From: Defluviicoccus sp.
GTDB taxonomy: Bacteria > Pseudomonadota > Alphaproteobacteria > MPNO01
Assembly (NCBI GenBank): GCA_028820505.1
Contig: JAPPIT010000142.1
Location: 1 to 64,000, forward strand
Reading direction: 5' to 3'
DNA: 64,000 bases
Shown here: piece after piece, positions 51,136 through 58,818 of the stretch
Numbering within the stretch: position 1 is the stretch's first letter
Layout of the letters: every line of letters begins with the position of its first letter
The notes under the pieces: generated by a model
The model's input: only the letters and a program-made list of their open reading frames with translations
What the model was told of the DNA's origin: nothing
Database searches by the model: none
Translations under genes and position numbers: made by a program

Positions 51136-52317
51136 ATGGCGACGACGCTCCAGGGCGATCTCAAGCGCCAGAGCAACGACTACAACTGGGAAGAGGAGAT
51201 GGCGGCGCTGCACGAGCGCACGCAGGCGCTCGATCTTTACGAGTTCTGGTCGGTCGGCAAGGCGGGCGAGCACGAGGCGGTGCGCGACCTCGCCCGCTTC
51301 GACAGGGCGGTGCCGCATATCTGGAAATACCGCGACATATGGCCCTGCCTGGAGAAGGCCGGCGAGCTGATCGACATGAACGAGAGCGAGCGCCGTTCGC
51401 TGATCATGTGCAACCCGGCGCTCAAGGGGCTGATCGCCACCGTGACGACCATGTTCGCGGCCTACCGCATCAACAACCCGCACGAGATCGCGCCGGCCCA
51501 CCGGCACTCGCCGAACGCGATCCGCTTCGGCCTCACCGGGCATACCAACTTCACCGGGGTGGAGGGCGAGCCCATCACCTTCGGCCCGGGCGACCTCGTG
51601 CTCACCCCGCACGACACCTGGCACAATCACGGGAACGAGGGCGAAGGCGGGGCGGTCAATCTGAGCGTGCTCGACATGCCGCTGGTGAACGTGCTCAACG
51701 CCACCTATTTCGAGAGCGACTATTTCGAGGAGGACGAGCAGGGCCGGAGGATCCGCAAGGAAACACAGGACGCCCGCTTCCATCCCGAACATTCCCGGCG
51801 CACCTACGGCCAGGGCGGGCTGCTGCCGCGCAGCGTCTCGCACGACCGCGGCACCGGCAACGCATCGCCGATGTACGTCTATCGCTGGGAGGCGACGCGC
51901 GAGCTGCTGGAGAATTTGCGCGACCTCGAAGGCACCCCGTGGGACGGGGTCATGGTCGAATATGTCGACCCCACCACCGGGCGGGCGCCCTACGCCACGA
52001 TGACGTTCTTCGCCCAGATGCTGCGCTCCGGAGAGAAAACCCTGCCCTCGCGCCAGAACGCGAGCCTGATCTACACCGTGTTCGAAGGGCGCGGCCACTC
52101 CGTCGTCGACGGCAGGCGCTTCGACTGGGAGCCGTTCGACACGTTCTGCGTGCCCGGCGGCGAATGGGTCGAGCACGTCAACGGAAGCGAGCGGGACGAT
52201 GCGATCTTCTTCGTCTCTTCCGACGAGCCGGCGCTGAAGACACTCCACTTCTACAGCCGCCACGGCCGCACCGAATCGGGCGAGGAAACGCTGCTGGAAA
52301 CCTCGCGCCGGTTTTGA
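51136..52317 (+). CDS. Gentisate 1,2-dioxygenase-like bicupin
   Basis: A 393-residue double cupin. The first cupin carries APAHRHSPNAIRFGLTG (about residues 118 to 134) with the HxH iron ligands and a later His in TPHDTWHNHGNEG near 156 to 168. The second cupin (about 300 to 370) keeps the fold but not the metal set, as in gentisate dioxygenases. Such enzymes open the ring of gentisate, or of salicylate or 1-hydroxy-2-naphthoate in relatives. Maleylpyruvate isomerase and fumarylpyruvate hydrolase are not in the window. It ends the 42.8 to 52.3 kb plus-strand series. Confidence 0.9.
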   Translation: MATTLQGDLKRQSNDYNWEEEMAALHERTQALDLYEFWSVGKAGEHEAVRDLARFDRAVPHIWKYRDIWPCLEKAGELIDMNESERRSLIMCNPALKGLIATVTTMFAAYRINNPHEIAPAHRHSPNAIRFGLTGHTNFTGVEGEPITFGPGDLVLTPHDTWHNHGNEGEGGAVNLSVLDMPLVNVLNATYFESDYFEEDEQGRRIRKETQDARFHPEHSRRTYGQGGLLPRSVSHDRGTGNASPMYVYRWEATRELLENLRDLEGTPWDGVMVEYVDPTTGRAPYATMTFFAQMLRSGEKTLPSRQNASLIYTVFEGRGHSVVDGRRFDWEPFDTFCVPGGEWVEHVNGSERDDAIFFVSSDEPALKTLHFYSRHGRTESGEETLLETSRRF

Positions 52318-52429
52318 GAGCGAGCGGGGTCGGCGACGGAACAGACTACCGTTCATGGGGACTCCGCTCGGCAACCTCGCCCGGCGAAGGGTGACTTGCT
52401 CGTTTATGGTGGAACCCCTATAGTCCTCG

Positions 52430-52798
52430 ATGAACGATGCCCCGTTGAGACCAGTCCAATGGGTGGGTTCGAGCAAGGCGGATCTGAAGCGGTTTCCGGA
52501 ACCCGTGCGGGCGCGCATGGGCTTTGCGATCTACGAGGCCCAGACGGGTCTTCGGCACCGCGATGCCAAGCCGCTCAAAGGCTTTGGCCCCGGCGTCCTC
52601 GAGGTTGTGGCGCGCCACGACGGAGACACTTTCAGAGCCGTATATACGGTCCGGTACGAGGCAGCGGTATACGTCCTCCACGCCTTTCAGAAGAAGGCGA
52701 AGCGCGGCGTCGTCACACCGAAATACGAGCTCGACCTGGTGCGGCGCCGGCTAAGGGCCACCGAGCGGCACTACCGGCGGACGCATGGCGGGGGCTAG
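52430..52798 (+). CDS. Gp49/HigB-like toxin of RelE superfamily
   Basis: A 122-residue protein of the phage-derived Gp49-like/HigB family. The pattern KADLKRFPEPVRARMGFAIYEAQTGLRHRDAKPLKGFGPGVLEVVARHDGDTFRAVYTVRYEAAVYVLHAFQKKAKRG is characteristic: the F-Q-K-K-A-K-R-G ending carries the basic catalytic residues of the RelE fold. Such toxins cleave mRNA at the ribosome. The antitoxin follows immediately, in the reversed toxin-first order typical of HigBA. Confidence 0.92.
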   Translation: MNDAPLRPVQWVGSSKADLKRFPEPVRARMGFAIYEAQTGLRHRDAKPLKGFGPGVLEVVARHDGDTFRAVYTVRYEAAVYVLHAFQKKAKRGVVTPKYELDLVRRRLRATERHYRRTHGGG

Positions 52799-52802
52799 CA
52801 CC

Positions 52803-53141
52803 ATGAACGGATCCGACCCCGCCGTCGAACGCGGCAGCGGCAACGTCTTCGCAGACCTCGACCTTCCGGACGCCGACGCGCATCGGCTGAAGGCGGAGAT
52901 CGTGAGCCGCATCGACGCGATCGTCCGGCAGCGGGGCATCACGCAAACCGACGCCGCCCGGCTGCTGGGCCTGTCCCAGCCCGACGTGTCGCGGCTGCTG
53001 CGGGGCGATTTTCGCGACTATTCGCTCGAACGCCTGTTGCGGCTGCTGACCAGGCTCGGGCGCGATGTCGATATCGTCATCCGGCAACGGCGCTCGACGA
53101 CCGGCGGAAGGCTGCGCATCGCCGCCTCGGAAACCGTCTGA
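52803..53141 (+). CDS. HigA-like XRE-type antitoxin
   Basis: About 112 residues with a helix-turn-helix (QTDAARLLGLSQPDVSRLLRGDFRDYSLERLLRLLTRLG, roughly residues 46 to 84), preceded by the family opening VERGSGNVFADLDLPDADAHRLKAEIV. ATG 52803, 4 bases after the toxin stop and behind GGGGG, gives this N terminus; ATG 52785 overlapping the toxin gene is the alternative. It should bind the toxin and repress its own operon. It is convergent with the MetE-like gene 7 bases away. Confidence 0.9.
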   Translation: MNGSDPAVERGSGNVFADLDLPDADAHRLKAEIVSRIDAIVRQRGITQTDAARLLGLSQPDVSRLLRGDFRDYSLERLLRLLTRLGRDVDIVIRQRRSTTGGRLRIAASETV

Positions 53142-53148
53142 CCCCGCC

Positions 53149-54261
53149 TCACGCGCTGCCCCAGATCTCCGCCGCCGTCTCGGCCACCAGGGCGAGCTTG
53201 TCCCACTGGGCCTGCTCGCTGACCTCGTTGCCGACGGCCATGCTGGCGAAGCCGCATTGCGGGCTGAGGCAGAGATTCTCCATCGGCAGGTAGCGGGCCG
53301 CCTCGTCGACCCGGCGCTTGAGGTCGTCCTTCGACTCGAGCTCCGGGAACTTGGAACTCACCAGCCCCAGCACCACCATCTTCTCGCGCGGCGCGAAGCG
53401 GAGCGGTTCGAACCCGCCGGCGCGGTCGGTGTCCCACTCCATGAAGAACCCGTCGACCGGGACGCCGCCGAACAGGTCCTCGGCCACCGGCTCGTAGCCG
53501 CCCTCCGCGATCCACGAGCTCTTGAAGTTGCCCCGGCACATGTGGACGGTCACGGTCATGTCGTCCGGCCGGTCTTTCAACGTCTCGGCGATGCCGCGCG
53601 CGTAGATCCGGACGAGCTCCGCCGGGTCGTCGCCGCGCCCGTTCATCTGGTAGCGCACCTTCGGATCGCACAGCATGGCGAAAGTGGTGTCGTCGAGCTG
53701 GAGATAGCGGCAGCCCGCGTCGTGGAGCATCCGCACCTCGTCCCGGTAGGCGGCGTAGAGGTCCTCGCGGAATTCCTCGAGGTCGGGATAGACCTCGCGG
53801 TCGATCAGGGCGCGGCCGCTGCGGTGATAAGCGAGGCTGGGGGACGGGATGCAGAACTTGGGCGTCTCGCTCGTATGCGCTTTCAGGAAGCGGAAATGGT
53901 CGAGCATGACCCCGCCGGGGTTGCGTATCCGGCCCACGATCTCCAGCGAGGACACCCCCTGCCCGCCCCGGAAGGTCGGTCCCTGGTGCGGCGCCGTCTG
54001 CTCGATTCCGTCGAGGCCGCAGAGAAAATCGTAGTGCCAGGCCTCGCGCCGGAACTCCCCGTCGGTGACGCTCTTGAGGCCCGCCCCCTCCTGCCCGGCT
54101 ATGGCGTCGGCGATGCAGCGATCCTCGATCCCGGCGAGTTCCGCGGCCGACATCTCCCCCGCCGCCGCCTTCGCCCGCGCGGCGTGGAGTTCCGCCGGCC
54201 GCAGCAGGCTTCCGACATGGTCGGCCCGGAACGGGGGTCTGGTGGAATCGGCGAACGTCAT
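53149..54261 (-). CDS. MetE C-terminal-like methyltransferase (cobalamin-independent methionine synthase family)
   Basis: A 370-residue protein matching the catalytic half of cobalamin-independent methionine synthase. Zinc-ligand candidates are in TVTVHMCRGNF (His/Cys, about residues 237 to 247) and LSPQCGFAS (Cys, about 333 to 341); DGEFRREAWHYDFL is near residue 67. The full MetE has about 750 residues with an N-terminal half missing here, so this is the short stand-alone type, often annotated as 5-methyltetrahydropteroyltriglutamate--homocysteine methyltransferase but with an uncertain methyl donor. An Lrp-family gene 24 bases upstream on the same strand may control it. Confidence 0.88.
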   Translation of the reverse strand: MTFADSTRPPFRADHVGSLLRPAELHAARAKAAAGEMSAAELAGIEDRCIADAIAGQEGAGLKSVTDGEFRREAWHYDFLCGLDGIEQTAPHQGPTFRGGQGVSSLEIVGRIRNPGGVMLDHFRFLKAHTSETPKFCIPSPSLAYHRSGRALIDREVYPDLEEFREDLYAAYRDEVRMLHDAGCRYLQLDDTTFAMLCDPKVRYQMNGRGDDPAELVRIYARGIAETLKDRPDDMTVTVHMCRGNFKSSWIAEGGYEPVAEDLFGGVPVDGFFMEWDTDRAGGFEPLRFAPREKMVVLGLVSSKFPELESKDDLKRRVDEAARYLPMENLCLSPQCGFASMAVGNEVSEQAQWDKLALVAETAAEIWGSA

Positions 54262-54285
54262 GTCTCTCTCCCCGGCGTGCCGGCG

Positions 54286-54747
54286 TCAGATCGGCAGCGC
54301 CGTCGTGTCCTTGATGTCCTCCATCACGAAGCTCGCCGAGATGTCGGCGATCGGGACCTTCGCGATGAGGCGCTGGTAGAACCTGTCGTAGTCCCTGACG
54401 CTCGCCACCCGGAGACGCAGCACGTAGTCGATATCGCCGCTCATCCGGTGGGCGCCCTGGATCTCGGGCAGGGTGTGAACCGCCTCCTCGAACTTCTCGA
54501 GCCAGCCCTTCTCGTGCGCGTTGGTGCGGACGATCACGAAGACCGACAGCCCGAGGCCGACCGCCTCCGGGTCGACCAGGGCGACCCGCCTCCGGATCGC
54601 CCCGCGCTCCTCCATGCGCTTGACGCGGCGCCAGCACGCGTTGCGCGACAGGTTCGCCCGGCCGGCGAGATCGTCCATGCTGATCGACGCGTCCTCCTGC
54701 AGGCATCGCAGGAGCCTGAGGTCGATTTCGTCGAGAATCTCGATCAT
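54286..54747 (-). CDS. Lrp/AsnC family transcriptional regulator
   Basis: A 153-residue regulator. The N-terminal winged helix (LDEIDLRLLRCLQEDASISMDDLAGRANLSRNACWRRVKRMEERGAI) is followed by the RAM ligand-sensing domain (about residues 68 to 145; PEIQGAHRMSGDIDYVLRLRV). ATG 54747 was preferred to a TTG 6 codons earlier because it gives the standard start MIEILDEID; no ribosome site is visible. A perfect 15-base palindrome abuts the start, suggesting self-repression. Lrp proteins sense amino acids; the neighbouring MetE-like gene makes a methionine-related effector plausible. Confidence 0.93.
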   Translation of the reverse strand: MIEILDEIDLRLLRCLQEDASISMDDLAGRANLSRNACWRRVKRMEERGAIRRRVALVDPEAVGLGLSVFVIVRTNAHEKGWLEKFEEAVHTLPEIQGAHRMSGDIDYVLRLRVASVRDYDRFYQRLIAKVPIADISASFVMEDIKDTTALPI

Positions 54748-54749
54748 TC

Positions 54750-54764
54750 TGGGATGATGTCCCA
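54750..54764. promoter_or_regulatory. Palindromic operator at the Lrp-type gene
   Basis: TGGGATGATGTCCCA is a perfect inverted repeat (TGGGA-N5-TCCCA), 2 bases upstream of the regulator ATG. A partial second copy, TGGGACAAATGCCCG, lies at 54790 to 54804, 40 bases away centre to centre (about four helical turns) and on the same side of the DNA. Lrp-type octamers wrap DNA on such phased 15-base sites. The region separates the regulator from the divergent DUF6356 gene. Confidence 0.6.
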
Positions 54765-54855
54765 ATTACGGGCCGATTTGCAATCCGTTTGGGACAAATG
54801 CCCGTCCCCACCGCGCTAACCTCGGTCGAACGAAACGGCGAGGGGAGCGACCGGA

Positions 54856-55122
54856 ATGGGCCAGCAGCGCGCAACCGCCCCGACGCGGCCCCTGCTGGGC
54901 GCGTTCACCGAGCACCCGGCAAGTGTCGGCGAGACCTATATCGAGCACATGGCCGTCGCGCTCCGCTACGGCACCCGCCTGCTCGGCGCCGGCTGCGCCG
55001 CGATCGTTCACGCCATCGTCCCGGCGCTGTTCCAGACGACCGCTAGCGACGCGATCGGGACGATGCACGCGGAGATCGAAAGCCGCAACGGCGCGGCAAA
55101 GGGGGCGGCACGGGTCGATTAG
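54856..55122 (+). CDS. DUF6356 family membrane protein
   Basis: An 88-residue protein with the family opening LLGAFTEHPASVGETYIEHMAVALRYGTRLLGAGCAAIVHAIVPALFQTTASDAI. The hydrophobic stretch at about residues 43 to 62 is likely membrane-embedded. DUF6356 proteins have no known function. ATG 54856 follows GGGGAGCGACCGGA. It diverges from the Lrp-type gene and could be under the same palindromic control. The basic end (RNGAAKGAARVD) is short. Confidence 0.8.
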   Translation: MGQQRATAPTRPLLGAFTEHPASVGETYIEHMAVALRYGTRLLGAGCAAIVHAIVPALFQTTASDAIGTMHAEIESRNGAAKGAARVD

Positions 55123-55155
55123 ACCCGTTTTCCCGCCAGCGGACGCGCAGGCGCG

Positions 55156-55341
55156 CTATTCCGCTCCTTCGGGCGCCGGAGGCGTTTCGCCGGCCCGATC
55201 GCCGTTTCCGTCGTCCGAGCCCTCCTCGGCCGCTCGCCGTTCGCGTTTCCTGGCCTTGGCTTCGAGCCGCGCCGCTTTCTTCTCGGCTTTCGCGCGCTCC
55301 CGCTGGCGCCGTTCGAAACCGTAGTTCGGCTTTCGGGCCAT
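55156..55341 (-). CDS. Small highly charged protein
   Basis: A 61-residue protein, MARKPNYGFERRQRERAKAEKKAARLEAKARKRERRAAEE and an acidic Pro/Glu-rich tail. The first 40 residues are Arg/Lys/Ala/Glu-rich and would form one long charged helix; the rest is disordered. The opening MARKPNYGFERRQRERAK is one I recognise as a recurring small conserved protein near cold-shock genes, but without any assigned function. It lies 54 bases after cspA on the same strand. Nucleic-acid binding is possible from composition only. Confidence 0.65.
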   Translation of the reverse strand: MARKPNYGFERRQRERAKAEKKAARLEAKARKRERRAAEEGSDDGNGDRAGETPPAPEGAE

Positions 55342-55395
55342 TCGCGACCTCCGGGATGTTTCGGCGGGACGGACAGGGTCCGCCCCGCCATGGCG

Positions 55396-55605
55396 CTAGC
55401 CCTCGAGGACGAGGTTCTCGGCGGACATCTTGCCGTTCCGGCCGGACACCAGCTCGAAGGAAACCTTGCGCCCTTCGTTCAACGTGGCGAGCCCGGCCCG
55501 CTCGACAGCGCTGATATGGACGAAGACGTCCCTGGAGCCATCCTCGGGCTCGATGAATCCGTAACCCTTGGCGGGGTTGAACCATTTGACGGTACCTGTA
55601 GCCAT
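55396..55605 (-). CDS. cspA: Cold-shock protein (CspA family)
   Basis: A 69-residue single cold-shock domain that binds single-stranded RNA and DNA and melts RNA structure. RNP1 (KGYGFIEP) and RNP2 (VFVHISAV) motifs are present at about residues 13 to 20 and 27 to 34. The ATG is preceded by AAAGGAAG. The 209-base gap upstream to the HepT gene could hold the long structured 5' leader common to cold-shock genes; no clear promoter was found in it. The small charged gene follows on the same strand. Confidence 0.97.
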   Translation of the reverse strand: MATGTVKWFNPAKGYGFIEPEDGSRDVFVHISAVERAGLATLNEGRKVSFELVSGRNGKMSAENLVLEG

Positions 55606-55814
55606 GATCGCTTCCTTTCACGACATTTGGACGAAGCGCTGCGTCATGCGGCGCCCCTCGAAGAACGTTCTCAATGTCGGGAAAGAAACCTGGCCGCCCG
55701 CGCGGGCAATCGGGTCACCAACAACGACCTGGCAACGCGGGACGGACCATACACGCAATATCGGGGCGCGCAAGGGGTGGCCCGGAGATGGGCTGTGCGG
55801 AGGGGTAGGCGGGG

Positions 55815-56144
55815 CTATTCGGCCTCCGGCGGAACCAGGTCTTCGAGTTGGGCGATCAGCACCGGCAAGTCTTCTTGCACGATTCTCCAGACGACCTCGG
55901 TATCGATATCGAAATAGGCGTGAACGATCCGGTTGCGAAGCCCGACAATCTCCCGCCAGGGAATCCCGGTATGCGAGTTCGTAGTGACCTCGCTTACTCG
56001 GGAAGCCGCTTCGCCGACGACCTCCAGGCTCTTGAAGACCGCGTTCTGATGGAGCTCGCTCCGTTCGAGTTCCGCATATGTCATGCCTTCCGCGAACCGC
56101 CGGGCCCGGCGCGGCGGCAAGCATGTCGAGCAGAAGCGAGTCAT
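55815..56144 (-). pseudogene. HepT-like ribonuclease toxin with frameshifted N terminus
   Basis: The frame from 56144 encodes 109 residues ending in a normal HepT/DUF86 core: FAEGMTYAELERSELHQNAVFKSLEVVGEAASRVSE, then IPWREIVGLRNRIVHAYFDID with the R-x4-H catalytic motif (RNRIVH). The usual N terminus is found instead in another frame: ATG 56154 gives MRRDDSLLLDMLAAA and then goes out of frame at GCCGCCGCGCCGG. Loss of one GC from a GCGCGC tract would explain it. Translation from ATG 56144, in an ATGA overlap with the antitoxin stop, would make a protein with a substituted N terminus (MTRFCSTC), so it may be inactive, altered, or a sequencing artefact. Confidence 0.75.
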
Positions 56145-56452
56145 CCCGCCGCATAGATGACCTCGGCGGAGTCGAGAATCTCCCTTCGGCGAATGTAATT
56201 GGGGCTTCGTTCCACCGATCGGCGTGTCAGAACGTCGACCCGCCTTCCAAACAGTTCCGACAGTTCGGCAGCGATGCTGACGAAACGAAACCCCGGCACG
56301 CGACCCGGTTCGAATTCGATCAGGAGGTCGACATCGCTCCCGGGACCGAAATCGTCCCGCAACACGGAGCCGAAGACCGAAAGCCGCCGGATGCCGTTCG
56401 CCCGGCAGAACGCAGCGAGGTCGGCTTCGGGGATGGTGAGGTGCGGGTTCAT
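56141..56452 (-). CDS. MntA-type nucleotidyltransferase antitoxin
   Basis: A 103-residue minimal nucleotidyltransferase. The GSX10DXD motif reads GSVLRDDFGPGSDVDL near residues 28 to 43, with RRVDVLTRRSVE following. In HepT/MntA modules (type VII) this enzyme AMPylates the HepT toxin to silence it. It appears intact. It precedes the HepT reading frame on the minus strand, overlapping the original HepT start by 14 bases. Confidence 0.88.
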   Translation of the reverse strand: MNPHLTIPEADLAAFCRANGIRRLSVFGSVLRDDFGPGSDVDLLIEFEPGRVPGFRFVSIAAELSELFGRRVDVLTRRSVERSPNYIRRREILDSAEVIYAAG

Positions 56453-56584
56453 GGTTCGCAGACCCGATCGGCCCTGAATTCAAGTCGGGCGGAGCCCCTA
56501 TCCCGCCGCGCTTTCACGGCGATTGTAACATGCGGGTCGCATGGCGCGCCGCGCCGCTCCGGTCGAAACCACAGGGGCGGCGAA

Positions 56585-57193
56585 TTACACCCCCGCCGGC
56601 GGCAGCGAGCCCTCCACCGAGGGCAGCGCCGCAATGCGCGCATGCCACGCCACCAGCCCGGGCCTGCCGGTGCGCCAGTCGAATTCCGGAAGACGCCGCT
56701 CGACGTCGAGCGTGCAGAACAGCAGGAGCTGCGGCATGTCGAGGGGCGCAGCCCAGGCGGGCGTCGCGATCTCCGCCTCGAAGGCATCCGCCAGCCGCAT
56801 CGCCCGGCGGCGTTCGTGGTCGATTATCGCAGGCGAGCGCTCGCCTTCCGGACGCAGGGTCTCCCGGGCCCAGACCGCGACCCCGTCGAGCATGCTGCGC
56901 GCGGCCGCCCGGCGGCGGCGGTAGGGCCAGTAGGCCTCGCCCCAGGGCGGCGCGAATCGGCAGGGGGGTGCGAGCGTGTCGATAAAGTCGACGATGACGT
57001 CGGTGTCCTCGAAGCCGGTGCCGTCGTCGAGGCGGAGGAAGGGGATCCGCCCGGACGGGTTGAAGGCGAGCATCGGGTCGTCGGGCACCCGGGTGCGCGT
57101 CCAGACGAGCTCGATCCCGTCCAGCCCCTTCTCCAACCGGGCGATCATGGCCAGCCGGGCGTAGGGGGAGGTGGGCGTGACGTAAAGCTGCAC
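56585..57193 (-). CDS. Glutathione S-transferase family protein
   Basis: A 202-residue two-domain GST. The thioredoxin-like half reads MQLYVTPTSPYARLAMIARLEKG, then NPSGRIPFLRLDDGTGFEDTDVIVDFID with the glutathione-binding Pro (RIPF) and D-T pair. The helical half follows from about residue 85. The active-site Ser/Tyr is probably Ser9. Conjugation or thiol-reductase activity cannot be told from sequence. It lies 13 bases after the acyl-CoA ligase gene, so it is likely cotranscribed. Confidence 0.88.
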   Translation of the reverse strand: MQLYVTPTSPYARLAMIARLEKGLDGIELVWTRTRVPDDPMLAFNPSGRIPFLRLDDGTGFEDTDVIVDFIDTLAPPCRFAPPWGEAYWPYRRRRAAARSMLDGVAVWARETLRPEGERSPAIIDHERRRAMRLADAFEAEIATPAWAAPLDMPQLLLFCTLDVERRLPEFDWRTGRPGLVAWHARIAALPSVEGSLPPAGV

Positions 57194-57206
57194 CTGACCG
57201 CCGCCC

Positions 57207-58727
57207 CTACCCCGCCTCCAGCGTGTGCAGCTCGCGCCGCAGGATCTTGCCGGTCGAGGTGGTGGGGAGGTCCGGCACGATCTGGATCTCGCGCGGCACC
57301 TTGTAGGCGGCGAGCCGGTCGCGGCAGAACTTCGCGATCTCGTCGGGGTCGGCCGCCTGGTCGGGCTTCAGCACCACATAGGCCTTGGCGACCTCGCCCT
57401 TGGCCTCGTCCTTCTTCGCGCCCACGCCGACCATCGCGACCGCGGGATGGGCCGAGATCACGCGCTCGATCTCGGCCGGGTAGACGTTGAAGCCGGCGGT
57501 CAGGATCATGTCCTTCTTGCGGTCGACGATGTAGAAATAGCCATCCTCGTCCACCTTCCCGAGATCGCCGGAGTGGAGCCAGCCGTCGGGCTCGACGGTC
57601 TCCTGCGTGGCCTTCTCGTTGCCGTAATAGCCCATCATCACGAACGGGCCCTTGAACATCAGCTCACCCACCTCGCCCACGGGCAGCTCCTTCGTCGCGT
57701 CCTCGGGATCGACGATCCTGGCGCGGTGGTAGAACATCTCGATCCCGACCGAGCCCAGCCGGTTCTCGCCGTAGCAGTGCTGCATCAGCCCGGGCCCGGC
57801 GAGCTCGGTCATGCCCCACAGCTCGTAGACCTCGCAGCCGGCGCGCTCGCGCCATTCCTCGGCCTTGGCGACCGGCATGGTTTGCCCGCCGGTCACCGAG
57901 CGGGTGAGCGAGGACAGGTCGAATTTCTCGAACTCCGGGTGCGCCAGCATGTAGAGATACATCGTCGGCACGCCGTCGGTGATCGTGGCGCCGTAATCCT
58001 CGATGCCCTGGAGCGCCTCGCCCGCGTCGAACTTCTCGTACAGCGCCAGCGTCGAGCCGAACAGGAAGTTGAGGTTCATCAGCGTGCCGCCATAGACGTG
58101 CGCGCAGGGGAGCGCCGTCAGCTGCACGTCCTCGCCGGTCCTGACGTTCATCGCCGCGGTGACCGCCGCGTTCAGCACCACGGAGCGGTGGCTCAGCATC
58201 GCGCCCTTGGGAAACCCCGTCGTGCCCGAGGTGTAGCAGATGGTCGAGAGCGATTCGGGGTCGACCGCCGCGGGCGCGAACTCGTTCGACCCCGATTCGG
58301 CCAGATCGTCGAACGAAGCCGCGCCGTCGGCCTCGCCGTAGACGACGATCTCGGCCAGATGCCCGTCCTCCTTGAGCGACATGATCGGCGCCGCCCGGTC
58401 TGCGGTGGTGAACAGCGCCTTCGCGCCGCAATCCTTCACCACGTAGGCGACCTCGTCCGGGGTCAGCATCACGTTGACCGGGTTGATCACCCCGCCGGCC
58501 CGGGCGATCGCGTAGTAGCTCGCGATCCACTCGACGCTGTTCTGGGCGTAGAGCGTCACCCGGTCGCCCGGCGCGACGCCGAGCCGGCGGAGTCCGCCCG
58601 CGACCCGCGCCGAGAGCCGGTCGATCTCCGCGAACGACACGCGCCGCCCGCCGAAGATCAGCGCGGTCTTGTCGCCGAAACGCGCCGCCGCCTCGCCGGG
58701 AATTTCACCGATCGTCTTGCCGAACAT
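57207..58727 (-). CDS. Class I acyl-CoA ligase (AMP-forming)
   Basis: A 506-residue ANL-superfamily ligase that activates a carboxylic acid as acyl-AMP, then acyl-CoA. The P-loop is ICYTSGTTGFPKGAMLSH near residues 165 to 182, the A8-type hinge is DGYFYIVDRKKDMILTAGFNVYPAEIE near 395 to 420, and the catalytic Lys is in TSTGKILRREL near 490. Long-chain or aryl acids are both possible. The salicylyl-CoA hydroxylase at 29 kb would need an aryl-CoA ligase, but this gene is 26 kb away, so the link is weak. It is followed by the GST gene. Confidence 0.92.
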   Translation of the reverse strand: MFGKTIGEIPGEAAARFGDKTALIFGGRRVSFAEIDRLSARVAGGLRRLGVAPGDRVTLYAQNSVEWIASYYAIARAGGVINPVNVMLTPDEVAYVVKDCGAKALFTTADRAAPIMSLKEDGHLAEIVVYGEADGAASFDDLAESGSNEFAPAAVDPESLSTICYTSGTTGFPKGAMLSHRSVVLNAAVTAAMNVRTGEDVQLTALPCAHVYGGTLMNLNFLFGSTLALYEKFDAGEALQGIEDYGATITDGVPTMYLYMLAHPEFEKFDLSSLTRSVTGGQTMPVAKAEEWRERAGCEVYELWGMTELAGPGLMQHCYGENRLGSVGIEMFYHRARIVDPEDATKELPVGEVGELMFKGPFVMMGYYGNEKATQETVEPDGWLHSGDLGKVDEDGYFYIVDRKKDMILTAGFNVYPAEIERVISAHPAVAMVGVGAKKDEAKGEVAKAYVVLKPDQAADPDEIAKFCRDRLAAYKVPREIQIVPDLPTTSTGKILRRELHTLEAG

Positions 58728-58818
58728 CCAGGCCTCTTTCGCCGGGGTATGAAGCGCCGGCGATCATGCCATCCCGGGGCGGCGGATTGAAGCGGGGCGG
58801 AGAGGGCGTTTCGACCGG

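Noticed and set aside
56585-57193. The GST as maleylpyruvate isomerase completing the gentisate route.
   Set aside because: The N terminus lacks the zeta-class SSxSxRVR pattern, and it is coupled to an acyl-CoA ligase, not to the bicupin.
57207-58727. The acyl-CoA ligase as malonyl-CoA synthetase serving the decarboxylase.
   Set aside because: No feature specific for MatB was recognised and it lies 11 kb away on the other strand; the general ligase call is safer.
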